From the NCBI RefSeq assembly GCF_003259935.1, contig NZ_QLMH01000001.1, forward strand, positions 406,710 through 470,709: DNA of 64,000 nucleotides, given 5' to 3'. Position 1 is the first letter of the stretch, and each line of letters opens with the position of its first letter. The stretch comes from Paranoxybacillus vitaminiphilus. GTDB taxonomy: Bacteria > Bacillota > Bacilli > Bacillales > Anoxybacillaceae. Under the pieces are notes generated by a model. It was not told the origin of the DNA. It did not search any database and saw only the letters and a list, made by a program, of their open reading frames with translations. A program made the translations under genes and the position numbers. This document shows positions 19,544-29,983 of this stretch, piece by piece.

Positions 19544-19648
19544 ATTATATCATGATTTAACAACAAACACAAACGTAAGTTCGAAAAAACTATTGACACA
19601 AACAAGTGTTCTAGCTATGATAAAAGCATAAAAACGAACAAATATTCT
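19544..19648. promoter_or_regulatory. lexA/yneA divergent promoters with three LexA boxes
   Basis: Three sites fit the Bacillus box CGAAC-N4-GTTCG with one or two changes: CAAACGTAAGTTCG (19570-19583), CAAACAAGTGTTCT (19599-19612) and CGAACAAATATTCT (19635-19648). The yneA promoter is TTGACA (19593-19598), 17 bp, TATGAT (19616-19621), with the middle box in its spacer. On the other strand lexA has TATAAT (19544-19549) with a weak -35 17 bp away. This predicts tight SOS control of yneA and autoregulation of lexA. Confidence 0.85.
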
Positions 19649-19663
19649 CTAGGAGGGAAGTCT

Positions 19664-20658
<995 letters not shown>

Positions 20659-20701
20659 TAATATGTACATGGCAGCTATTCAACAAAGGAGTTATATGGC
20701 G

Positions 20702-20932
20702 ATGTTATCACAAGAAAAAATGGTTAGAATTAATGAATTGGCAAAAAAGGCGAAGACAAGCGGATTGACAGCGAAAGAAGCAGAAGAGCAAAAGCGTCTT
20801 CGGCAAGAATACTTAAAAGCGTTGCGCGAGTCGCTTACGAACACGCTTCATTCCGTGAAAATTATCGACCCTAACGGAAACGATGTCACACCGAAAAAAT
20901 TAAAAGAAAGTCAAGCAAAACGAATTCATTAA
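20702..20932 (+). CDS. ynzC: YnzC family small protein (DUF896)
   Basis: A 76-residue basic, mostly helical protein: a helical hairpin (KMVRINELAKKAKTSGLTAKE) followed by KSVKIIDPNGNDVTP-like residues (HSVKIIDPNGNDVTPKKLKE). It is the third gene of the SOS operon in B. subtilis; its function is not settled. AAAGGAG lies 10 bp before the ATG at 20702 and 4 bp before an in-frame ATG at 20696, so the start is uncertain by two codons. Confidence 0.88.
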   Translation: MLSQEKMVRINELAKKAKTSGLTAKEAEEQKRLRQEYLKALRESLTNTLHSVKIIDPNGNDVTPKKLKESQAKRIH

Positions 20933-20933
20933 T

Positions 20934-21024
20934 AAGGCTGAGCTGTAAGTGTCTGCCCTCACGCATATTTTACAAATATATTGTGTTGTTGGGCGGACGC
21001 TTTGTTTTTTTATCAGCCTTTTTT
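20934..21024 (+). repeat. Interspersed hairpin repeat, copy R4 (forward, short)
   Basis: AAGGCTGAGCTGTAAGTGTC and TGCCCTCACGCATATTT open it; GGGCGGACGCTTTG and TATCAGCCTT plus T run close it. It starts 2 bp after the ynzC stop and would terminate the SOS operon. Confidence 0.8.
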
Positions 21025-21133
21025 ACAGCGAATTTTTAATTTTTTGTGATGAATGCTTGTGCATGATGCTAGCTTTTCTATATGATAATGATGATAATGT
21101 AAAATACAATGTTTTTGTGAAAGGATGAAGCTA

Positions 21134-23143
21134 ATGTCACATTCGATTGAACAGCTGTCGATTACAACGATCCGTACACTTTCGATTGATGCAATTGAAA
21201 AAGCCAATTCTGGGCATCCGGGAATGCCGATGGGGGCAGCACCAATGGCATATACGCTTTGGACGAAGTTTATGAACCATAATCCGAGCAATCCAAAGTG
21301 GTTTAATCGTGATCGCTTTATTTTATCTGCCGGACATGGTTCGATGCTGCTATACAGCTTGCTTCATTTAAGCGGCTATGATGTTTCAATGGAAGACATT
21401 AAAAACTTCCGTCAATGGGGAAGCAAAACACCTGGGCATCCGGAATACGGACATACACCGGGCGTAGAAGCAACAACAGGACCGCTTGGACAAGGAATTG
21501 CCATGGCGGTCGGAATGGCGATGGCAGAAAGACATTTAGCCGCTACATATAATAGAGACAATTTTGATATTATTGACCATTACACATACTCCATCTGCGG
21601 TGACGGCGATTTAATGGAAGGTGTAGCGTCTGAGGCAGCTTCGCTTGCTGGTCACTTAAAGCTTGGCCGCTTAATTGTCCTTTATGATTCAAATGATATT
21701 TCCCTTGATGGTGAATTGAGCCTGTCGTTCTCGGAAAATGTCGCGGAACGCTTTAAAGCGTATGGATGGCAGTATTTGCGTGTGGAAGACGGCAATAATA
21801 TCGAAGAAATTGCTAACGCGTTAAAAGAAGCGAAAGCAGATACATCTCGTCCAACGCTGATTGAAGTAAAAACAACCATCGGTTATGGTTCACCAAACAA
21901 AGCAGGCACTTCCGATGTGCATGGCGCACCGCTTGGAGCGGACGAGTTGAAACTGACGAAAGAAGCGTATCAATGGACATTTGAAGAAGATTTTTATGTA
22001 CCGGAAGAAGTGTATGAACATTTCCGCCACGTCGTTAAAGAAGCGGGCGAGAAAAAAGAACAAGAGTGGAATGAATTATTCGCAGCGTATAAACAAGCCT
22101 ACCCGGAATTAGCGCAGCAGTTGGAGTTGGCGATTGAAGGCAAGCTGCCGGAAGGATGGGAAGCGAGTTTGCCTGTATACGAAGAAGGAAAAAGTTTAGC
22201 TACCCGCGCTTCTTCTGGAGAAGTGTTAAATGCGATTGCCAAAGTTGTTCCACAATTCATCGGCGGCTCTGCTGACCTTGCGGGCTCCAACAAAACGTTA
22301 ATTAAAGGCGGCGGAAACTTCCTGCCGGAAAGCTACAACGGCCGCAACATTTGGTTTGGTGTGCGCGAATTTGCGATGGGGGCGGCAATGAATGGAATGG
22401 CGCTTCATGGCGGTGTCAAAGTATTTGGCGGAACATTCTTTGTCTTCTCTGACTATTTGCGTCCGGCGATTCGTCTTGCGGCATTAATGGGACTGCCGGT
22501 GACTTATGTACTGACGCATGATAGTATCGCTGTTGGTGAAGACGGCCCGACACATGAGCCGATTGAGCAATTGCCGTCGCTTCGCGCAATGCCGAACCTT
22601 TCTGTCATTCGTCCGGCTGATGGCAATGAAACGGCCGCAGCATGGCGCTTGGCGGTAGAATCAACGGATCAACCGACAGCGCTTGTACTCACAAGACAAA
22701 ATGTTCCGACATTGCCGCATACAGCAGAACGTGCGTATGAAGGTGTGAAAAGAGGAGCTTATGTCGTATCTGAGGCTGCAAACGGCGCCCCGCAAGCGTT
22801 GTTGCTGGCGTCCGGTTCTGAAGTGAGCTTAGCTGTAAAAGCGCAAAAAGCGTTAGCGGAAGAAGGAATTCACGTTTCTGTCGTAAGTATGCCTTCATGG
22901 GATCGCTTTGAAAAACAACCGCAGGAATATAAGGAAAGCGTTCTTCCAAAAGCGGTAAAGAAACGCCTCGCTATCGAAATGGCTGCTTCACTCGGATGGG
23001 AGCGCTATACAGGAGATGAAGGAGATATTTTAGCGATTGACCGTTTTGGTGCTTCGGCTCCGGGAGAGAAAATTATGGAAGAATACGGATTTACCGTTGA
23101 AAATGTTGTCGCGCGTGTAAAAGCATTGCTAAACAACGCATAA
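21134..23143 (+). CDS. tkt: Transketolase
   Basis: A thiamine-diphosphate enzyme that moves two-carbon units in the pentose phosphate pathway. The 669 residues hold the ThDP/metal motif [19 protein letters not shown] at about 153, [11 protein letters not shown] at the N-terminus, the catalytic Glu region ([15 protein letters not shown]) and [20 protein letters not shown]. The ATG at 21134 fits the AAAGGATG site and family start. It has its own gap between SOS genes and sirA, as in B. subtilis. Confidence 0.97.
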   Translation: MSHSIEQLSITTIRTLSIDAIEKANSGHPGMPMGAAPMAYTLWTKFMNHNPSNPKWFNRDRFILSAGHGSMLLYSLLHLSGYDVSMEDIKNFRQWGSKTPGHPEYGHTPGVEATTGPLGQGIAMAVGMAMAERHLAATYNRDNFDIIDHYTYSICGDGDLMEGVASEAASLAGHLKLGRLIVLYDSNDISLDGELSLSFSENVAERFKAYGWQYLRVEDGNNIEEIANALKEAKADTSRPTLIEVKTTIGYGSPNKAGTSDVHGAPLGADELKLTKEAYQWTFEEDFYVPEEVYEHFRHVVKEAGEKKEQEWNELFAAYKQAYPELAQQLELAIEGKLPEGWEASLPVYEEGKSLATRASSGEVLNAIAKVVPQFIGGSADLAGSNKTLIKGGGNFLPESYNGRNIWFGVREFAMGAAMNGMALHGGVKVFGGTFFVFSDYLRPAIRLAALMGLPVTYVLTHDSIAVGEDGPTHEPIEQLPSLRAMPNLSVIRPADGNETAAAWRLAVESTDQPTALVLTRQNVPTLPHTAERAYEGVKRGAYVVSEAANGAPQALLLASGSEVSLAVKAQKALAEEGIHVSVVSMPSWDRFEKQPQEYKESVLPKAVKKRLAIEMAASLGWERYTGDEGDILAIDRFGASAPGEKIMEEYGFTVENVVARVKALLNNA

Positions 23144-23161
23144 TAATGGAGAAGGATGAAG

Positions 23162-23270
23162 TGGCAGATCGATAAGTGTCTGACCTCGCATGCATTCATC
23201 GTATATCGTTCAGTTTATCTAATGATTATGTTGTGGGGTCTGACACTTGGCTTTTAGGTCTGCCCTTTTC
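23162..23270 (+). repeat. Interspersed hairpin repeat, copy R5 (forward)
   Basis: GGCAGATCGATAAGTGTCTG and ACCTCGCATGCATTCA open it; GTTGTGGGGTCTGACACTTG and GGTCTGCCC close it, followed by a T-rich tail. Both outer arms changed together (GGCAGA with TCTGCC), a compensating pair that keeps the stem. It follows tkt. Confidence 0.85.
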
Positions 23271-23388
23271 CTTTTATATATGTGATAAATCGACAAAACT
23301 AGTCGATATCTTTTCCGTTAAAAGACAAATATCTTCCCTCTACTTTTCCTATAATACATATAACAAGGAAAAGAATGGGGGACGAACT

Positions 23389-23835
23389 ATGATTGGATAC
23401 TGGATTTATTGGATGAATGATGAAATCGCTGCGCATTATGCAAACCGCACGGAAAAAATTGTACAGTTGTTTCGGGAATATCGCGATGCAAAGGCGCCAC
23501 AAAAAGAGTTAATTGCAAGGCAAATCCGTTATATAACAGAGCCGATTCCAAGCGTGTTGATTGACGAAGCGCTGCATAAACAATTTGGGAGACGGCTCGA
23601 CTATCGCTCGGAAAAAAGTATATACATCATTCAAACGAAAAAAGCGGAAGATGAAGCGACTTTAATTATTCAAAACCGCCGCCTTATGTTAATGGTCGAA
23701 AATAATGACGAAGCGGTTGTTTCGCAAATGTTTAAAGTGCTGTCAACCATTACGCCCCACTTTTTAGCGGTCGATTTTCGCTTCAACGGGGCGCAATGGA
23801 TTGCGCAAAAAAACGAAAAAAGAAAATTTGCGTAA
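23389..23835 (+). CDS. sirA: Sporulation inhibitor of replication SirA
   Basis: A 148-residue protein matching SirA (YneE), which binds DnaA domain I and blocks new rounds of replication at entry into sporulation. The start MIGYWIYWMNDEIAAHYANR, the exact length and the place between tkt and yneF agree with B. subtilis. The ATG at 23389 is chosen because GGGG lies just before it; a longer frame begins inside the R5 repeat. In B. subtilis Spo0A controls it; I do not see a convincing 0A box here. Confidence 0.9.
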   Translation: MIGYWIYWMNDEIAAHYANRTEKIVQLFREYRDAKAPQKELIARQIRYITEPIPSVLIDEALHKQFGRRLDYRSEKSIYIIQTKKAEDEATLIIQNRRLMLMVENNDEAVVSQMFKVLSTITPHFLAVDFRFNGAQWIAQKNEKRKFA

Positions 23836-23919
23836 ATAAGAGATTTTCTGGACGAAATATTGTATAATAGCTCATTGTTTAGTACACTGTTAGGGAGACA
23901 ACATGAAGGAGGAAAAAGT

Positions 23920-24132
23920 ATGTGGACAACGATTCTAGTTGGCATTCTAGCTCTTCTTGCTGGAACGGCGCTAGGATTTTTCATCGCTCGTAAAACGATG
24001 ATGAATTACTTAAAGAAAAATCCGCCGATCAATGAGCAAATGATTCGCATGATGATGATGCAAATGGGAATGACCCCATCACAAAAGAAAATTAATCAAA
24101 TGATGAAAGCGATGAACAACCAATTCAAATAA
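23920..24132 (+). CDS. yneF: YneF family small membrane protein
   Basis: A 70-residue protein with one N-terminal membrane helix (about residues 3-23) and a Met-rich cytoplasmic tail ([20 protein letters not shown]). AAGGAGG precedes the ATG. YneF is conserved next to sirA; its function is unknown. Confidence 0.92.
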   Translation: MWTTILVGILALLAGTALGFFIARKTMMNYLKKNPPINEQMIRMMMMQMGMTPSQKKINQMMKAMNNQFK

Positions 24133-24142
24133 ACATTGGACA

Positions 24143-24167
24143 GGCACTCGATTGAGTGTCTTTTTAT
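24143..24167 (+). terminator. Terminator after yneF
   Basis: GGCACTC and GAGTGTC pair around GATT and are followed by five T. Confidence 0.85.
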
Positions 24168-24302
24168 TTTGTTTGCTCCGTTAAAGGTAATTTCAATCTG
24201 ATTATCAATGTTGAACTAACTGGCAGTTTAGCTCAAGAATAAAAAGAGGAAATCTGATGTAAACGATGAATAATAAAAAATGAAATTAACAAAGGAGGGG
24301 AA

Positions 24303-24497
24303 ATGGTTTTGGTAGAAGAAAAAAAGTGTCCTGAATGTGGTAGTAAAAATATTGGCAAAGGAAAATTTATGTATGAAGCTAAACCTATCGGGAAAGGGAA
24401 ATTTTTCACAAGCTGTTCGGATGTCCTCGTAGATCTTTGTACTAATTGTGGTTTGATAATTACTTTAAGAGTGGACAAGCCTGAGAAATTTAAATAA
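24303..24497 (+). CDS. Small zinc-ribbon protein, function unknown
   Basis: A 64-residue protein with two CxxC knuckles (KKCPECGSKNIG and DLCTNCGLIITL), the layout of a zinc ribbon that usually binds nucleic acid or protein. AAGGAGGGG lies just before the ATG, so it is probably translated. It lies between yneF and the ABC exporter and is more AT-rich than its neighbours. I do not recognise a named family. Confidence 0.65.
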   Translation: MVLVEEKKCPECGSKNIGKGKFMYEAKPIGKGKFFTSCSDVLVDLCTNCGLIITLRVDKPEKFK

Positions 24498-24522
24498 GGC
24501 TTGCAATTTGACGATGTGATCC

Positions 24523-24792
24523 ATGATTCGAGTGAAAAACCATAAGAGCATAATAAAATTACAGTTGTTTCAAGCAATGGAGAAAATAGATGGTGTTCCA
24601 TATGTACGAAGGCTGGATTACTGGACTATATTCAACAAAATCTGGACGGAAATGTTTTTCTATCTGCTAATTGTCAATCATTTTTGGGAAAGATGCTCTA
24701 ATCTATTTAGACTAGTAAAATCAATTAATAAATTTAGCCAAGTTAACTCACTAATGGGAATTGATAGTTCAATAAGTACAGTGGCTAAATAA
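24523..24792 (+). other. Doubtful open frame, possible decayed gene
   Basis: An 89-codon frame begins with an ATG but has no ribosome site. Another frame over about 24555-24703 reads more like protein (WCSICTKAGLLDYIQQ, SANCQSFLGKML) but has no start. Both end before a clear terminator at 24793. The stretch may be a decayed small gene that once followed the zinc-ribbon protein. Confidence 0.2.
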
Positions 24793-24827
24793 AAAGACCA
24801 TCCTTTCGAAAAAAAGGTGGTCTTTCA
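24793..24827 (+). terminator. Intrinsic terminator
   Basis: AAAGACCATCCTTT and AAAAGGTGGTCTTT pair with one mismatch. It marks the end of a transcript although the gene before it is unclear. The 24828-25141 gap beyond it holds two small palindromes (GCCAATAATAATTGGC at 24869-24884 and CCGCTTATTTTCAGCGG near 25010) and a possible -10 (TACAAT, 25092-25097), but no gene. Confidence 0.85.
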
Positions 24828-25141
24828 TTTGTTTGATAACCAACAATAAACTTTAACAGACATCCATGCCAATAATAATTGGCACGTCGATGAATAAAAT
24901 AACAGAAAACGTGATTATTTCATTGTAGAGATACTCATGCTAATTTTTTGCGCAACGACGCATTTACATAAGTTGTATTGTCCGTACTATTGGGTTCATA
25001 TCTTTGTATACCGCTTATTTTCAGCGGATTAAATATAAGACCTTTGATAGGATAACCATAAATAAAACTTTTTTAATTTTCCTATTTTTGCTACAATAGA
25101 GAAGCACATTTCGCCCATGCTTAGATACTGGAGGAAAGTTT

Positions 25142-26890
25142 ATGAGCATATTTAAAGATTTAATGTGGTTTTTTAAGCAGGAGAAAAAAGCATATGTAAC
25201 AGGAATATTGCTGCTTATTCTTGTCGCATTGTTAGAACTTGTTCCTCCGAAAGTGATCGGGATTGTCATAGACCAGATTAAAGCCGAGACGCTGACAACC
25301 GAAATTCTTTGGAAATGGCTTTTGCTTTTGCTTGCCGTTGCTGTAATATTATATATTTTACGATATGTATGGCGGATCTTAATTTTCGGTTCTTCCGTCA
25401 AACTGGCAAGGCAGCTGCGCGATGAGTTGTATACCCACTTTACAAAAATGTCATCGGCGTTTTATCAGCGAAAGCGAATCGGTGATTTAATGGCACATGC
25501 GACAAACGATTTGCAGGCGGTTCAGCAAACAGCTGGTTTGGGTGTTTTGACGCTTATTGATTCGCTTGCATTAGGAACCTTTGTCCTTGCAGCGATGGCG
25601 TTTACGATTAGCTGGAAATTAACGTTCATTAGTTTAATTCCGATGCCGTTTATGGCCATCGCCACGAAACATTATGGAACACTGCTGCATAAACGATTTT
25701 TAAAAGCGCAGGAGGCGTTTTCCTCATTAAATGATAAAGTCCAAGAAAGCATCAGCGGCATTAAAGTCATTAAAACGTTCGGTTATGAGCGCGATGATAT
25801 TGAATCATTCCGCAAACAGTCTGATGAAGTAGTAAAAGAAAATATGGCAGTCGCTCGAATCGACGCGTTATTTGACCCAACCATTTCGCTTATTGTCGGT
25901 TTATCGTTTTTCTTAGCTGTTGTTTTTGGCTCGCAAATGGTGCTGGATGGAGCGTTGACACTTGGTCAGCTCGTTTCGTTTACCACCTATTTAGGAATAT
26001 TAATATGGCCGATGCTTGCATTTGGCTGGCTCTTTAATATCGTTGAGCGGGGAAGAGCTTCTTATGACCGGATTCGCAGCTTGCTTGCTGAAAAAGAAGA
26101 TATTACCGAAAAGATAGATGCGATTCAAACTCCGCCGACTGGGGATATTACGTACGACTTGCGCGCATTTACATATCCAAACGAAACAACACCAGTTCTG
26201 AAAAATATTCATTTTACATTGAAACGTGGAGAAACGCTTGGAATTGTCGGAAAAACAGGTGCCGGCAAAACAACATTGTTAAAATTGCTGATACGCGAAT
26301 TTGCTCAATATGACGGAAAAATTATATTTGGTGGACATGAAATAAGTGAGTATTCCTTGCAGGCGCTCCGTTCTTCGATTGGCTATGTTCCTCAAGATCA
26401 TTTTCTCTTTTCTGCGACAGTAAAAGAAAATATTGCTTTCGCTTGTTCGAATGCCTCGGATGAAGACATTATGAAAGCAGCTGAAATTGCCAACATTCAT
26501 GAAGATATTTGCCAGTTTACCGACGGCTATAAGACGATTGTCGGTGAAAGGGGAGTCTCGCTTTCCGGCGGACAGAAGCAGCGCATTTCCATTGCCCGGG
26601 CGTTATTAATGAATCCAGAGGTGCTTATTCTTGATGATTCATTGTCAGCGGTAGATGCGAAAACGGAAGAGCGAATTCTTACCGCTTTAAGGGAAAATCG
26701 CGCCGGCAAAACCACTATTATTACATCGCATCGTTTAAGCGCGATTCAACATGCTGATTTCATTATCGTTGTTGAAAATGGTAAAATCGTGCAAAAGGGC
26801 AAACATGACCAACTAGTAAACGAAAAAGGCTGGTACCGCGACATGTATCGCAGGCAGCAGCTAGAATCATTAGTGGAACATGGAGGATAA
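25142..26890 (+). CDS. Heterodimeric ABC exporter, subunit with degenerate catalytic site
   Basis: A 582-residue half-transporter with six membrane helices (residues 1-300) and a nucleotide-binding domain. Walker A is GKTGAGKTT and the signature SLSGGQKQR is canonical. Walker B reads VLILDDSLSAVD, with Asp where the catalytic Glu should be. This is the usual asymmetry of exporters such as BmrCD and TM287/288. Its partner follows 3 bp after its stop. The closest B. subtilis relatives are probably YheI-like multidrug exporters; substrates are unknown. Confidence 0.93.
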   Translation: MSIFKDLMWFFKQEKKAYVTGILLLILVALLELVPPKVIGIVIDQIKAETLTTEILWKWLLLLLAVAVILYILRYVWRILIFGSSVKLARQLRDELYTHFTKMSSAFYQRKRIGDLMAHATNDLQAVQQTAGLGVLTLIDSLALGTFVLAAMAFTISWKLTFISLIPMPFMAIATKHYGTLLHKRFLKAQEAFSSLNDKVQESISGIKVIKTFGYERDDIESFRKQSDEVVKENMAVARIDALFDPTISLIVGLSFFLAVVFGSQMVLDGALTLGQLVSFTTYLGILIWPMLAFGWLFNIVERGRASYDRIRSLLAEKEDITEKIDAIQTPPTGDITYDLRAFTYPNETTPVLKNIHFTLKRGETLGIVGKTGAGKTTLLKLLIREFAQYDGKIIFGGHEISEYSLQALRSSIGYVPQDHFLFSATVKENIAFACSNASDEDIMKAAEIANIHEDICQFTDGYKTIVGERGVSLSGGQKQRISIARALLMNPEVLILDDSLSAVDAKTEERILTALRENRAGKTTIITSHRLSAIQHADFIIVVENGKIVQKGKHDQLVNEKGWYRDMYRRQQLESLVEHGG

Positions 26891-26893
26891 AAG

Positions 26894-28723
26894 ATGACAA
26901 AATCATTAAGTCCAAAGGAACAGCGGCAAATATTATGGAGATTGTTGTCGTATATTGAATCTTATAAAAAAGAAGCAGCCATTGCTTTCATTTTACTCGT
27001 TTTAGCGACAGCAGCTGAGCTTGTCGGTCCATATTTAGTTAAAGTATTTATCGATGATTATTTAACGCCAGGGAATTTAGAGGCCCGGCCGTTAATTTGG
27101 CTGGCGGCCATTTATCTTGGAATATTAGCGGCTAAAACGTTTATCACTTATTTTCAGCTTGTCAAATTTCAAGAGCTGGCGTTAAAAATTATTCAAGCAT
27201 TACGAATTGATGTTTTTACAAAAGTGCAGCAGCTTGGCATGCGCTACTTTGATCAAACACCGGGTGGAAGCATCGTTTCCCGCGTGACAAATGATACAGA
27301 AGCGATTAAAGACATGTTTGTCAATGTGCTTGCAAGCTTCATCCAAAATGGAGTGTTGATTATCGGGATTTTTATTGCGATGTTTTTATTAAATGTGAAA
27401 TTAGCCGTTTTTTGTTTATTTATTCTTCCGGTTTTACTCCTCATTATGAAAACGTATCGCCATTACAGCTCGATTTTTTATAAAGATATGCGTGAGCGTT
27501 TGAGCCAACTGAACGCTAAATTAAACGAATCGCTTCAAGGAATGGCGATTATTCAAGTGTTTCGTCAAGAAAAGCGCTTGCGCCAAGAATTTGCTCATAT
27601 TAATGAACAACATTATCAGGCAGGTATGAAAAATATTAAAATCGATGGATTGCTGCTGCGCCCTGCCATTGATGTGGTTTATATTTTATCGATTATTGTT
27701 GTATTAAGTTTCTTTGGCATTCATGCGATGGAAAGCCCGATCGAAATTGGTGTTTTGTACGCATTTGTCAACTATTTAGATCGATTTTTTGAGCCTGTCA
27801 ATCAAATGATGATGCGCCTTTCGATGTATCAGCAGGCAATTGTTGCAGGATCGCGCGTTTTTGCTCTCCTTGATCATGAAGAGCTTGCTCCGGCAGCGAT
27901 TGGAAATGAAAATCCGATTATTTCCGAAGGTAAGATTGAATTTAGAAATGTCAGTTTTTCTTATGATGGGAAACGCGATGTATTAAAAAATATCTCATTT
28001 ACGGCAAAACGCGGGGAAACGGTGGCCCTTGTCGGTCATACAGGCAGCGGAAAAAGTTCGATTATCAATTTATTGATGCGTTTTTATGAGTTTGATCGCG
28101 GAGATATTTTCATCGACGGCATCTCGATTCGCTGCTATCAAAACGAAGAACTGCGCCGAAACATTGGACTTGTGCTGCAAGACCCGTTCTTATTTTACGG
28201 AACAATTAAAGACAATATTAAAATGTATAATGACAACTTAACGGATGACGATGTGATCGAAGCAGCCAAATTCGTGCAAGCAGATTCGTTTATCGAAAAG
28301 CTGCCGGAAAAATATGATGCACAAGTTGTCGAACGGGGAGCGACATTTTCAAGCGGACAGCGGCAATTAATTGCCTTTGCCCGCACGATTGCCCTTAACC
28401 CAAAAATATTAGTATTAGACGAAGCGACAGCCAACATTGATACGGAAACGGAAGAAGCGATTCAAGAGGCGTTATCGAGAATGCGAAAAGGGCGGACGAC
28501 AATTGCTGTTGCGCATCGTTTGTCCACGATTCAAGATGCGGACCAAATTTTGGTGCTTCACCGCGGTGAGATTGTTGAGAGAGGAAACCATCAGGAGCTG
28601 CTCGCGAAAAAAGGGCTGTACTATAAAATGTATTTACTGCAAAACGGCTTAGTGGACGAAGTAGAAGGTGTGGGCGTACAGGAATTCACAAAAAAAGAAA
28701 ACGCCTCTTTTGGATGCGGTTAG
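26894..28723 (+). CDS. Heterodimeric ABC exporter, catalytically complete subunit
   Basis: A 609-residue half-transporter, six membrane helices then an ATPase domain. Walker A is GHTGSGKSS and Walker B ILVLDEATANID keeps the catalytic Glu. The signature is altered (TFSSGQRQ instead of LSGGQ). Together with the preceding subunit this gives one good and one degenerate ATP site. YheH-like by context, but shorter than B. subtilis BmrD. The stop overlaps the end of the convergent ynzD gene by 4 bp. Confidence 0.93.
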   Translation: MTKSLSPKEQRQILWRLLSYIESYKKEAAIAFILLVLATAAELVGPYLVKVFIDDYLTPGNLEARPLIWLAAIYLGILAAKTFITYFQLVKFQELALKIIQALRIDVFTKVQQLGMRYFDQTPGGSIVSRVTNDTEAIKDMFVNVLASFIQNGVLIIGIFIAMFLLNVKLAVFCLFILPVLLLIMKTYRHYSSIFYKDMRERLSQLNAKLNESLQGMAIIQVFRQEKRLRQEFAHINEQHYQAGMKNIKIDGLLLRPAIDVVYILSIIVVLSFFGIHAMESPIEIGVLYAFVNYLDRFFEPVNQMMMRLSMYQQAIVAGSRVFALLDHEELAPAAIGNENPIISEGKIEFRNVSFSYDGKRDVLKNISFTAKRGETVALVGHTGSGKSSIINLLMRFYEFDRGDIFIDGISIRCYQNEELRRNIGLVLQDPFLFYGTIKDNIKMYNDNLTDDDVIEAAKFVQADSFIEKLPEKYDAQVVERGATFSSGQRQLIAFARTIALNPKILVLDEATANIDTETEEAIQEALSRMRKGRTTIAVAHRLSTIQDADQILVLHRGEIVERGNHQELLAKKGLYYKMYLLQNGLVDEVEGVGVQEFTKKENASFGCG

Positions 28724-28743
28724 TATAGTGGGAGGCGTTTTTT
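28698..28743. terminator. Terminator inside overlapping gene ends
   Basis: AAAACGCCTC (28698-28707) and GAGGCGTTTT (28732-28741) form a 10 bp stem. The left arm lies in the last codons of the ABC gene and the right arm in the last codons of ynzD. Confidence 0.8.
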
Positions 28744-28899
28744 GTCTTTGTATATATATTCATTATATTGATTGAGCAGAGAGTCTAATTCTTGGCTTAG
28801 CTGAATGGTAAGAGCTGAATTTAAGCCGTTTTTTGCAACCATTTTAATTAGCTCGCTACGTTTTTGTTCGATGAGCAGCAAAATTTCTTGTCTTGACAC
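28720..28899 (-). CDS. ynzD: Spo0E-like aspartyl-phosphate phosphatase, YnzD type
   Basis: A 59-residue protein (GTG start at 28899, AAAGGA 9 bp upstream). It has the Spo0E-family pattern of two short helices, ending in the signature SQELDSLLNQYNEY. Family members remove phosphate from Spo0A~P and so delay sporulation. The start EILLLIEQKRSELIKMVAKN and the place next to the ccd genes match B. subtilis ynzD. It is convergent with, and overlaps by 4 bp, the ABC exporter gene. Confidence 0.85.
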   Translation of the reverse strand: MSRQEILLLIEQKRSELIKMVAKNGLNSALTIQLSQELDSLLNQYNEYIYKDKKRLPLY

Positions 28900-29143
28900 G
28901 TGAGTAAATCCTTTCTCTTGAAATTATATTGCTATTATATACTAATTTGGTAATAAATTCAAATATAAATGTGCGATAATTGTATTAGTATGTGCACGCC
29001 AAGCATATATTAAATAATTGGGATTTAATTTTAATTATAGAAAAATCTGAATTTAAAACGAGAGATAATTATGAACAAATTGTGAACTATTATTCACTTC
29101 TGCTTTTTTTTGCTAGAATAAAGTGGAGAGGAGTGAACAGTGA

Positions 29144-29851
29144 ATGACGGATATTAATATTTTTCTTGCATTTGGCGCTGGGTTTTTGTCGTTTATTTCT
29201 CCATGTTGTTTGCCTTTGTATCCGGCATTTTTGTCATATATTACAGGGGTATCCGTTGGCGAGTTAAAATCGGAAAATGTGATGCTCCAAAGACGGAGTT
29301 TACTTCATACACTCTTTTTCTTGCTTGGATTTTCGCTTATTTTTATTTCGATCGGATTCGGCACATCGTTTATTGGGAAGTTTTTTAATGACTATCAGGA
29401 TTTCATACGCCAAGTCGGTGCTATTTTGATTATCTTTTTTGGTTTTGTCATCATCGGCGTGTTTAAACCGGACTTTTTAATGAAAGATCACCGCTTATCA
29501 TTTCAAAGCCGCCCTGCTGGTTACATAGGCTCGAGCTTAATTGGCATGGCTTTTGCCGCAGGATGGACACCGTGTACGGGACCGATTTTAGTGTCGGTCA
29601 TTGCCTTGGCGGCTACGAATCCAAGCTCAGGGGTTTTATATATGACCGCCTATTCGTTAGGTTTTGCTATCCCATTTTTTATCTTGTCGTTTTTCATTGG
29701 AAGAATGCAATGGATCCGCAAGTATAATGTTAAAATAATGAAAGCCGGCGGTTATGTAATGATTGTCATGGGAATTGTTTTATTTTTTGATTGGATGACA
29801 AAAGTGATTGTTTATACTTCTAATCTTTTTGGAGGGTTTACAGGATTTTAA
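29144..29851 (+). CDS. ccdA: Cytochrome c biogenesis protein CcdA
   Basis: A 235-residue membrane protein with six helices that carries reducing power from cytoplasmic thioredoxin across the membrane. The redox cysteines lie in [15 protein letters not shown] and [10 protein letters not shown]. In Bacillus it is needed for c-type cytochrome maturation and spore synthesis. GGAGTGAACAG precedes the ATG. First gene of the ccdA-ccdB-ccdC run. Confidence 0.95.
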   Translation: MTDINIFLAFGAGFLSFISPCCLPLYPAFLSYITGVSVGELKSENVMLQRRSLLHTLFFLLGFSLIFISIGFGTSFIGKFFNDYQDFIRQVGAILIIFFGFVIIGVFKPDFLMKDHRLSFQSRPAGYIGSSLIGMAFAAGWTPCTGPILVSVIALAATNPSSGVLYMTAYSLGFAIPFFILSFFIGRMQWIRKYNVKIMKAGGYVMIVMGIVLFFDWMTKVIVYTSNLFGGFTGF

Positions 29852-29895
29852 CGTCGAAAAAATAGTATATTTGTCATTATGTTTATATTGAAAAC

Positions 29896-29965
29896 GTTCC
29901 GATAATTCGCTACATTTTTTTTGAATGAATCCCGGGCCTTTGGGTGAATTAGATTTCATCGGAAC
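29896..29965 (+). other. Conserved-looking stem-loop between ccdA and ccdB
   Basis: GTTCCGAT (29896-29903) pairs with ATCGGAAC (29958-29965). Inside, AATTC pairs with GAATT. The 70-base structure ends 18 bp before ccdB and has no T run right after it, so it is more likely a leader or processing structure than a terminator. Confidence 0.45.
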
Positions 29966-29983
29966 AAGTAGGGGGAAGAATGA

